From Pyropia haitanensis (taxonomy: Eukaryota > Rhodophyta > Bangiophyceae > Bangiales > Bangiaceae), in NCBI GenBank assembly GCA_008729055.1, contig SDUX01000002.1:5731874-5795873 (forward strand): a stretch of DNA of 64,000 nt, given 5' to 3'. The position numbers and the translations under genes were made by a program. This document shows, piece by piece, positions 56,412 to 64,000 of this stretch (positions within the stretch are counted from its first letter, which is position 1; every line of letters starts with the position of its first letter). Below the pieces are notes generated by a model. That model was given only the letters and a program-made list of their open reading frames with translations. It was not told the origin of the DNA and made no database searches.

Positions 56412-56852
56412 TCAAGTCACACTGACACACGACATAAAACACCCCCCCCCCCGCATCCCCCACTGGAGGTGTGGCTGCAGTTTGGTAGCGCCATTGGCAC
56501 GGACCACTTCGGCATCAAAGTGGAGCCGCAAGATCGTCTGCAGCACCGTCACCAGTGGTGAGGTGCTCGTCACCGCGTTGCGGACAGTGCCGAGGGCTTC
56601 AGCGGAAGGGCCGCCCTTTTCAAGCGTCACCAGCTGGGCCTGCAAACCAGCAAGACCTTGAGACGCCGTCTTCAGCACGACGTTCACATCATTGGCCTGC
56701 GCGCGATGCTCTTCCAGCCAAACCCGCACAATCCCCCAGTCGGGAGCAGCAGGGACCCCCGCGCCGGAACAAGACATGGCCCCTAACTGCGGGACAGACG
56801 AGAAGACGCGCAGGGGGGGGGCTCCGCGGTGCAGCCACGCCGCGGACGACAT
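56412..56852 (-). CDS. Small unidentified protein (146 residues)
   Basis: From Met 56852 the product reads MSSAAWLHRGAPPLRVFSSV, a basic start that could be a mitochondrial leader. A helical body follows: IVRVWLEEHRAQANDVNVVLKTA, GLAGLQAQLVTLEKGG, TVRNAVTSTSPLVTVLQTILRLHFDAE. The base composition is more even than the neighbours and the residue mix is protein-like, which is why I accept it. No family recognised. The last ~20 residues, after a G run, could be intron read-through. Confidence 0.45.
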   Translation of the reverse strand: MSSAAWLHRGAPPLRVFSSVPQLGAMSCSGAGVPAAPDWGIVRVWLEEHRAQANDVNVVLKTASQGLAGLQAQLVTLEKGGPSAEALGTVRNAVTSTSPLVTVLQTILRLHFDAEVVRANGATKLQPHLQWGMRGGGCFMSCVSVT

Positions 56853-57260
56853 CGATGCTGCACGTGTACGCGGCACAGGCAACGGCTCTAACAGCGGCGG
56901 CCGCCGCGACAGCGTGCGGTCTCCCCCACCATGACCGCCCGGCCGGGCCGCTGCGGCCAACCGCCGCGGCGACGGCGGCCACCCCCCGCGACGCCCCCCC
57001 AGAGCGCCGCAGATGAAAGCGACCGCGCCCGCTCTCGGCGAGCCCCAAGGACCCACTCCTCCCAGCGGCAACGCCACCCACGCGCGCGCCGCCGCGCCAC
57101 CGCCGGCCGCGCCCGCCGTGCACGGAACCAGGGCTCTCGCAGCCCGTCGAGCGGCTCGCCGGCGCAACACCAGAGAGCGGCGTGCCGCCCGTGGCACCGC
57201 CGCCGCGGGGCCACAGCGTCCCGCCCAACAGCCGCCCCCCACCCCCCCCCCCCCCCCCGC
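56853..57260. other. Spacer between two minus-strand genes
   Basis: GC-rich; the 3' flank of the Ski3-like gene. A C run at 57240-57260 overlaps its last codons. Nothing recognised. Confidence 0.35.
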
Positions 57261-58496
57261 CTACCCGCGCGCGGCGGCCGCCGCCACAAACGCCCGCCGC
57301 GCGTCGGCACACGCCGGCCGCCAGCGGACGGCGCGGCAGACAGCCCGCCAGGCGCGGGCCGCGGCCGCGCCGTCGTCGCCCCCTTCGTCGCCACCGTCGC
57401 CACCGTCGCCGCCGTCGCCGCCGTTGCCCCCCTCGCCGTCGAGGTCCCTGTCGGCAGCGACCGCGCCGCCCCCCCCCCCCACGGTGGCGTCGTCGTCGCG
57501 ACCGCCGCGCGGCCCCGCCGCGAGGACCCCCCCCCCGTCCACGTACGCCACGCCCGCGCGCAGTGCGGCGGCGCGCCCCGCCACCGCCAGCAGGTACGTC
57601 GGGCACAGCTCCGCGACGGCGCCGGCGGTCGCCTCGGGCGCCGTGCCGGCGGCGGCCTTGCCACGACCACCCGCACCCCCGACCCGCCCGCCGTCGACGA
57701 GCGCCGCGGCCAGGCGCGCCGCGGCGTCGGCGAGCCCCGCGGCGGCGGCGGCGCCGCCGCCGAGGCGGTCCGCCTCGGCCCACGCCGCGTGCTCCGCCGC
57801 GACCGCCGCGGCGGAGCCGTCGCCCGCGGCGCGGCGGAGCGCCGCGACCGCCGCCCACGGCCGCGGCGTGGCGGGCGCCTCGCGGATGGCGGTAATCGCC
57901 GCGGCGGCCGCCGCGGCGGGCCGGCCCGCCGCCGCCGCCGCGACCGCCACGCCGGGCCAGTCGGCCGCGCGGCGGGCGGCGGCCTCGGCCGCGTCGGCCG
58001 CCGCCGCCGCCGCCGCTGACGGCGTGCCCGCCGCCGACGCGGCGGCCGCCGCCGCCGCCGCCGCCGCCGCCGCGTCGGCGGCGGCGGCCAGCACCGCCCA
58101 CGGGGTGTGCGGGGCGGGGATGGCGGCCGCGGCGGCGGCGGCGGCGGCGAGGCCGTCCGCGTCGGCCGCGGCGGCGGCGACCGCCACCGCCGCCGCCGCC
58201 GCGTCGACGGCGTACGCCGGCCGCACGGGCGGCGGCGCGGCGGCGGCGGCGGCCGCCGCGTCGGCCGCGGCGGCGGCGAGCAGCGCCGCCGCGGCAGCGC
58301 CATCGACGCCCGCGTACGGCGGCGGCGGGTAGCCGCCAACGCCGCCCGCGGCGGCCAGCCGGCACGCCGCCGCGCGGCGGCCGAGCGCGGCGGCGCGCGC
58401 CGCGCCGGCGGCGGGCGCCGCCGCCACGCACGCGGCCGCCGCGGCGGCGGCGGCGCGCCAGCCCCGCCGCGCCGCCGCCCAGTCGCCGGCCGCCCA

Positions 58497-58529
<33 letters not shown>

Positions 58530-60970
58530 CGCCGCCGCGGCGGCCGCGGCGGTGGTGGTGGTGCCGCCCGTGGGGGGGGGGAGCGCCGCGAGCGCCGCCG
58601 CCGCGTCGGCGGGGCGGCCGAGGCGCAGCGCCGCCGTGGCGGTCGCGACCGCGACACGCTCCGCGTCGACGGGGTGGGGGGGCTGGCCAGACGCGGCGGC
58701 GGCGGCGGCTAGGCCCGCCGCCGCGACCGCGCCGACCGACGCGGCCGCCGCGTGGCGGCGGCGGGCGGCGTAGACGGTGGCGAGGGCGGCGGCCGCCGAC
58801 GCGACCGCCGCGTGGGGGGGGACGTCCCCGGGGAGCGGCAGCAGGCCGGGGGCGGCCTCATCGAGCACCGCGGGGAGGGCCATGGGGGGGGGGGGGGGGG
58901 GCGGGGCCGCTGCCGTTGGCACCGCCACCGCCACCGGCAGCAGCGACCCGCGGCGCCGCGCCGACCGCGTCCTCGGCGGCACGCAGGGCGGCCTGAAACG
59001 CCGACGCTGCCGACAGCAGCGCGGCCTCCTCCTCCTCGGCCGCCGCCGCCGCCGCGTCGGCGGCGTCGCCAGCGGGTTCCTTCCCCCCCCCCTCCCCTTC
59101 CCCCTCCCCCGATACGGCGGCCAGCCGGCGGGCGTGCACCTCCCGGAGGCGCTCCCACCCGAGCAGCGCGTGTGCCCACGCCGCCGTCGGCGTGACCGCC
59201 GCCACGTGCGCGGCGAGCGCGACCGCCGCGTCCCGCCGGCGGCGGCGGAGGAGGAGCCCCGCCAGGCGGGCCGCCGCCAGCGGCTGCGCCGCCTCCGCCG
59301 CCAGCGCCGCACGGTACAAGCCGTCGGCGCGGCGGAGGAGCGGGCCCGCGCCGCCCGCCGGCGGCACGCCCGCGGTGCCCGCACGGGGCGAGCCCGCCGC
59401 GGACCACTCATAGTACCAGCCGAGGGTGGCGAGCGCAGCAGCCGCCACCGCCGCGGGCACGGCCGCGGCCGGCGCGGTCGCGGCGCGCACCGCGGCCGCG
59501 GCGGCGCGGCCGACAGCGTCGGGGGCGGAGCCCGCCGCGAGGTGCGCGCGGGCGGTGCGGACGAGCGCGGCCGCCCGCGTCGCGGCGGGCGTGCCGAGCA
59601 GCGCGTCGCCGCCGACGGCGTCGGCGGCGGCGACGGCCCAGCCGTCGGCGGGGGTGCCCGCCGCGGCTTCCCCAGCCGACGGCGCCGCGACGGGCGCCGC
59701 CGCGGCGGCAAGGTCGTCGAGCGCCGCGTCCACCACCGCCACGTCGGCAAGGTCGTCGCGCGACCACCCGCCCGGCGCGCGCAGCGCGGCCACCACCGCC
59801 GCCCAGCCGCGCTCCCCGCGCGCGACGGCGGTGGCAGCACCAACGGGGCCGCCGCCGCCACCAGCGGCGCGCCCCCCACCAGCAGCCGCCACGGCGGCCG
59901 CGTCGGCCGCCACCGCCGCGGCAACGTCGGCGTCATCCCCCACGGGCGCCGCCCCCCCCGCCCCCCTCCCCGCCGCCGCCACCCGTGACCGCAGCGCGGC
60001 CGCCGCCAGCCGCGACCGCCCCGCCGCCGACGCGACGCGCGGCGCCAGGCGCGCCGCGTCGGCGGCCGCCGCCCGCTCGGCGGTGGCGCGACCCGCCGCC
60101 GCCGCCGCGGCGGCCGCGACGAGCGCGCCCGCCACGCGGGCGGGCGCGCCCACCGCGCGTGCCGCGGCGGGCGCCGACGCGGCGGCGGCGACCGCCGCGG
60201 CCGCGTCGGCGGGCGGCGGGCGGCCACGGGCGACGGCCAGCCCAGACCGGAGCAGCGGCAGCAGCAGCACGCCGCCGGCGGTGGCGGCGCAGGGGGCAGC
60301 CGCCGCCGCCGCCGCCGCGGTCGCCGCCGCGCCCGACGGCACCGCACCGCCGACGCCGCGCCGCGGGGATGGCGGGTAGAGGGCGTCGAGGGTGGCCTCG
60401 GCGGTGGCGGCGGCGGCGGCGGGGGTGCCCCGCCCGCCCGCCGCCGCCGCCACCCGCGCCGACCGCCACACCGCCGCGGCGACGAGCGCCGCGACGGCCG
60501 GCTCGGCCGGCGCCCACGGGCGGTAGCGCACCGCGGCGGCGGCGGCGCGCGCCGCGGCGGCCCCCCCAGTCCCCCGCGGCGGCGGGTCGGCCCAGTTGCC
60601 CGCCGCGAGGGCGGCGGCGGCGCCCGCGACCGCCGCGTCGCCGCCGACGGCAGCGTCGAGGGCGGCGAGCGCCGCGGCCGCGGCGGCCACCACCGACCCG
60701 TCCACGGTGGCGGCGGCCGTCGACGTGGTCGCCGCCGCCGCGGCGGCGGCGGCGGCGGCGGCGGCGACGGGCGCGAGCGCCGCGTCGATCGCGGCGGCGA
60801 CAATGTCGGGGGGGACGCGCGGCAGGCGGGCGGGCGGCTCGGCGAGGACCGCCGCGCGCAGCGCCGCCGCGTCGGGCGGTGACCGGTGGGAGAGGCCGCC
60901 CCCACCGCCGCCGCCGTCGCCGCCGCCGTCGCCGCCGCCGCCGTTGGCGCCGTCGGCCGTCGGGGCGGCA

Positions 60971-61008
<38 letters not shown>

Positions 61009-61111
61009 TCCCGCGGCGGGCACGCGGCTCAGCAGCCGCAGCGCGACGAGGCGTGCCGCCACCGCCCGGTGTGGCGCCGCCGCGATCGCCGCGACCGCCG
61101 CGTCGGCATCC

Positions 61112-61155
<44 letters not shown>

Positions 61156-61763
61156 GGCGGCGGCGTCGGCCTCTTCCGCGTCGGCCTCTTCCGCGTCGGC
61201 GAGGCGGAGCCACGCGGCCGCCGCGGCGCCAATGGCGGCGGCGTCGTCCCCCCCCGCGGCGGCCGCCGACAGCGCGCGGGCGCGGAGGCGGAGGCCGCCG
61301 CGGCGGCCGCCCGGGGGTGTTCCCCCCGCCGCGGTGAGCGCGTCAAGGGCGGGGACGAGGCGGGCGAGCCACGCGCGGCGCTGCGCCGCCGTCGGCGGCG
61401 GGTCCCCCCCCACGGCGGCTGCCGGCGGGGGCACCCCCCCCCCCCCTCCCCCCCCACGTCGGCCACCCCGGCGCCCCCCACAGACGGGTCCACGCCGAGC
61501 AGCGGCACGAGCGCGTCGACGAGCCCACGGTGGGCGACCGCCACCCCCGGCCGCACGCCGAGGGCGGCGTCGTAGTAGGCCACCGCCGCGGCGGTGCGGC
61601 CGAGCCGCGCCGCCGCCACGCCCGCCAGCACCCGCGCGGCCGCCGAGCCGGCGTCCGCGTCCGCGGCGGCGGCGGCGGTGGTGAGCGCGGCGGCGGCGTC
61701 GCCCGCGTCGAGGGCGGCCTTGGCCGCCGCGAGTGCCGCCTTGGTCGCTTTGGCCGCCGCCAT
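57261..61763 (-). CDS. Ski3/TTC37-like TPR protein of the Ski (exosome-assisting) complex
   Basis: Ski3 is the TPR scaffold of the cytoplasmic Ski complex, which feeds mRNA to the exosome. Met 61763 begins ALAAAKAALDAGDAAAALTT...AARVLAGVAAARLGRTAAAVAYYDAALGVRPGVAVAHRGLVDAL, two TPRs at the extreme N-terminus as in Ski3/TTC37. Further TPR-type pairs include GLYRAALAAEAAQPLAAARL, DAAVALAAHVAAVTPTAAWAHALLGWERL, AASAFQAALRAAEDA, RVAVATATAALRLGRPADAAAALAAL and TPRPWAAVAALRRAAGDGSAA, the array ending ARAWRAVCRAVRWRPACADARRAFVAAAA. About 1,500 residues, the Ski3 size. Ala content is extreme, so TPR consensus is weak in the middle. Frame changes fall at the C run 61435-61456 and the G run 58883-58902. 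Another very long TPR protein is the alternative. Confidence 0.6.
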
Positions 61764-62322
61764 TCGAGGGGGGGGGGGGGGGGGAGGGGGGGGCGCACGG
61801 AAACAACCAAAGGCGAATGGGGAGGAGGGGGGGAGTGGGGGGGGGGGGCGGGGGGGGGGCGGAGGGGGGGGGGGGGGGACACGGAACAAGGGGGGAGACA
61901 CGGAACAAGGGGGGAGACGGAGGATCCAGACGAGGTGATGACAAGGGCGGGGGGGTGGGCGTGGGAGGAGGGGGAGGGGGGGGGGAGAGGTGTCCGTACG
62001 TACCGAGCGGGGAAAGACCAGGGGTGGGACCCAGCAGGCGGGGGGGGGGTAGGGGAGCCGACACGGCGACGCCGGCGGCACCACCAGGGACGGCCCCCCC
62101 CCGGGTGGACACGCGCACACGAGGATACGGGCAGGGCGGCGGCGGCACCGACGGCGGCGGCCGCGGGCGGCGGCGGCCCACCGCGGGGACACGGCGAGCG
62201 GCGGGGGCGGCTGGGGCGGCGCGGGCGCACGCCGCCGCGCGCCTCGGCCGGCCGCCGCGGATCGTCCACGATCGCGGCGGCCGCCGATTCCGCCGCCGCC
62301 GCCGTCGTCGCGGCGGCGCGCC

Positions 62323-62440
62323 CGGTGCGCGGCCGCGCCGCCGCGGCGCTCCCGGTGCGCGGCCGCGCTGCCGCGGCGCTCCCCGTGCGCGTCCGCGCCG
62401 CGGCGGCGCTCCCGGTGCGCGTCCGCGCCGCGGTGGCGGG
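62323..62440. repeat. 30-bp GC-rich tandem repeat, 4 copies
   Basis: Units starting at 62323, 62353, 62383 and 62413 share CGGTGCGCGG/TCCGCGCCG...GCGCTCC. The last copy is incomplete. Confidence 0.85.
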
Positions 62441-62484
62441 GGCGCCACCATCGTCCCCCCCCCCCCCCACCCCCCCCTGCCCCC

Positions 62485-62636
62485 CTCCTCCATACCCCCC
62501 GCGGCACCTCCTCTCTCTTCTCCTCGCTGGTACCCCTGGCGCCTCCCCCCCCCCCTACCCCCCTCCTCCATACCCCCCGCGGCACCTCCTCTCTCGTCCC
62601 CTCGCTGGTACCCCTGGCGCCTCCCCCCCTCCCCCC
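62485..62636. repeat. 78-bp direct duplication
   Basis: CTCCTCCATACCCCCCGCGG and the following ~55 bases recur 78 bp downstream (62485 and 62563), nearly identical (one CTTCTC/GTCCC difference). Pyrimidine-rich. Confidence 0.85.
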
Positions 62637-62667
62637 CCCTCCCCCCGCCACCCCTCCTCTCCCTCCC

Positions 62668-64000
62668 ATGGCACCAGCCGCGGCGGCGGCGTCCCCCCCC
62701 CCGCCCCCCCACGGGGACGGCCGCGACGGCGGCGGGCCCCCCCGGGCGGCCGCCCCGCCGGCGGTGGTGGCCGCCACCGCCGCCGCGGCGGCGGCGTACG
62801 GGGTGGGGTGGCGCGCCGCACGGGCGGGGCGGCTGGGGGAGGGGCGCGTGTGGGGGGGGCGCGCGCTGCTTGTGGCGGCGATGGTGGGGGGGGAGGGGAG
62901 GGAGGGGGGGAGGGGTGGGAGGGGAGGGAGGGGAGGGAGGGGGGGAGGGGTGGGAGGGGAGGGAGGGGGGGGAGGGGTGGGAGGGGTGGGAGGGGGGGGA
63001 GGGGTGGGAGGGGTGGGAGGGGGGGAGGGGGGGAGGGGAGGGAGGGGAGGGAGGGGTGGGAGGGGGGGAGGGGAGGGAGGGGGGGAGGGGTGGGAGGGGG
63101 GGAGGGGTGGGAGGGGGGGGAGGGGTGGGAGGGGGGGAGGGGGGGAGGGGGGGAGGGGGGGGGGTGTTGGCATTACTGGTTGCGATTGCGGATGGGGTGG
63201 TGGAGGGGCGGGGCGAGGGCACGGCGGGGGAGGTGGTGGGGGGGGGAGGGGGGGTGGGTCGCGTGGACCGCCTGGGCCGCCGCGGTTGTTGACGCGGTCG
63301 ACCTGTGCCGCGCGGTGGCGCTGCTGCGGGACGGCCGGGGGGAGGGCGCCGCGGCGCGTGGGAGCGCCGCGGACGCCGACGACGGCCACGGCGGGGCGAC
63401 CGCCGCCGCCGCCCGTGCGTCGGCGCCTCCACCCGCGGCGTTTGGCCGCGGCTGGCCGCCCGCCGCGGCGGCCGCCGCCGCCGCCGCCGCCGCGGCGGCG
63501 ACGGCGGTGCCGGGCGGGGCGGCGGCAGACACAACGGTGCTGCGGCAGCTGGCCGCGACGGTGGCGCCGCCCCTTCGCCTCCCCCCCCGCGCGGGCACCC
63601 CCCCCGCAGCCGCCGCCGCCCGTGACACCCGCGGTCGACTCTTGGCGGCGGCAGAGGCGGCGGCGGCGGCGGCCGCGCCCGCCACCGCCATCGCCCCGCT
63701 GCGCGTCCCGTCTGCGGGCGCCGCCCGCGTCGACGCCACCGACGGCAGCCACGACGGGCGGGAGGCACACCTCGCGGCGGTGTTGGGCGTCCACGCCGCC
63801 GCGGCGGCAGCGTCCACCGCCGCCGCCGGGATGGGGGCGGCGGCGGCCGAGGGGGCGCCGGCGGTGGCGGCGGCGGCGGCGACCGCGGCGGTGGCCGCGG
63901 CGGAGGCGGCCGCCGCGGTTGGCACGCGTGTGGCGGCGGGGGGGGTGCTCGCCGCCGCGGCGGGTGGCATTGGCGGTGGTGGGGGTGGTGGTGGTGGGGG
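62668..64000 (+). CDS. 5' part of an unidentified gene running off the window
   Basis: Met 62668 (CCC ATG G) opens a plus-strand frame with no stop to the window end. Its first ~75 residues include a hydrophobic stretch (AVVAATAAAAAAYGVGW) and RVWGGRALLVAAMVGG. A 280-bp GGGAGGGG tract (62885-63165) follows. A second frame from about 63250 looks more protein-like: WTAWAAAVVDAVDLCRAVALLRDG, DTTVLRQLAATVAPPLRLP, RLLAAAEAAA...IAPLRVPSAGAARVDATDGSHDG, EAHLAAVLGVHAAAA. The G-rich tract could be an intron or a coding Gly/Arg repeat. No family recognised. Confidence 0.4.
   Translation, partial: MAPAAAAASPPPPPHGDGRDGGGPPRAAAPPAVVAATAAAAAAYGVGWRAARAGRLGEGRVWGGRALLVAAMVGGEGREGGRGGRGGRGGRGGGVGGEGGGGGVGGVGGGGGVGGVGGGEGGRGGRGGRGGRGGGEGGGEGWEGGRGGRGGRGGRGGGGEGGRGGGVGITGCDCGWGGGGAGRGHGGGGGGGGRGGGSRGPPGPPRLLTRSTCAARWRCCGTAGGRAPRRVGAPRTPTTATAGRPPPPPVRRRLHPRRLAAAGRPPRRPPPPPPPRRRRRCRAGRRQTQRCCGSWPRRWRRPFASPPARAPPPQPPPPVTPAVDSWRRQRRRRRRPRPPPPSPRCASRLRAPPASTPPTAATTGGRHTSRRCWASTPPRRQRPPPPPGWGRRRPRGRRRWRRRRRPRRWPRRRRPPRLARVWRRGGCSPPRRVALAVVGVVVVG
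62885..63165. repeat. G-rich minisatellite (GGGAGGGG/TGGGAGGGG units)
   Basis: About 280 bp of nearly pure G with A every 4-5 bases and scattered T; units of 5-10 bp. Many G3+ runs separated by single bases, a dense potential G-quadruplex array on the plus strand. Confidence 0.88.

Larger units (their letters stand above)
61764..62667. other. Divergent promoter region rich in G runs and short repeats
   Basis: G runs and purine tracts at 61769-61925 adjoin the Ski3-like start. 62100-62320 is GCG-rich, followed by the tandem repeats annotated separately. No independent gene is convincing despite long open frames on both strands. Confidence 0.45.

Noticed and set aside
58858..63768. A 1,636-codon minus-strand open frame as a single protein
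   Set aside because: Only 61.4-58.9 kb looks like TPR protein. Upstream of 61763 the frame is Pro/Arg/Gly filler from promoter repeats, open merely because GC-rich DNA lacks stops.

Overview
The window looks like nuclear DNA of a photosynthetic eukaryote, most likely a red alga of the Bangiales (Porphyra/Pyropia type). The grounds are extreme GC content with long G, C, GCC and GGC tracts; a beta-carbonic anhydrase gene with two GT-AG introns and an organelle-type leader; a homogentisate (vitamin E/plastoquinone) prenyltransferase; secreted Hint/Hog-domain proteins; a PPR protein; and tRNA genes with small insertions in the D-loop, a habit known from red algae such as Cyanidioschyzon. No bacterial operons or ribosome binding sites are seen. 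The taxonomic call is an inference.

Layout. 1-2.5 kb: broken 3' part of a Cid1/TUTase-like nucleotidyltransferase followed by an orphan C-terminal tail of an M13 (neprilysin) peptidase. 3.5-4.7 kb: beta-carbonic anhydrase (minus). 5.6-6.4 kb: a tRNA-Phe pseudogene and a tRNA-Phe gene, both with D-loop insertions. 6.8-10.5 kb: PPR protein. 11.0-12.7 kb: a very diverged protein with possible PEP-carboxykinase layout (minus). 13.0-13.8 kb: a TA-flanked inverted-repeat element. 14.1-15.8 kb: EamA/DMT transporter. 16.3-19.2 kb: unidentified protein (minus). 21.4-21.9 kb: SDHAF4-type complex II assembly factor (minus). 22.3-23.1 kb: AT-richer hAT transposase remnant. 23.8-25.7 kb: homogentisate prenyltransferase. 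26.5-28.8 kb: SAP-domain protein (minus). 31.1 kb: tRNA-Arg with two introns. 32.0-34.3 kb: Hog protein 1 (minus). 35.5-47.8 kb: giant Sec16. 48.3-52.3 kb: coiled-coil/helical-repeat protein (minus). 53.0-55.4 kb: Hog protein 2 (minus). 56.4-56.9 kb: small unknown protein. 57.3-61.8 kb: Ski3/TTC37-like TPR protein (minus). 62.7-64.0 kb: start of an unknown plus-strand gene leaving the window.

The genes are individually transcribed eukaryotic genes and do not form a pathway. Loose themes are the plastid and mitochondrion (carbonic anhydrase, prenyltransferase, PPR, SDHAF4), RNA metabolism (TUTase, PPR, Ski3, tRNAs) and the secretory route (Sec16 at ER exit sites and two secreted Hint proteins).

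Caution: many genes change reading frame exactly at long G or C runs. I read most of these as homopolymer length errors or indels, so several coding spans are given as one gene with stated frame breaks, and their ends are approximate. Within Sec16 the 12-kb frame is unbroken.
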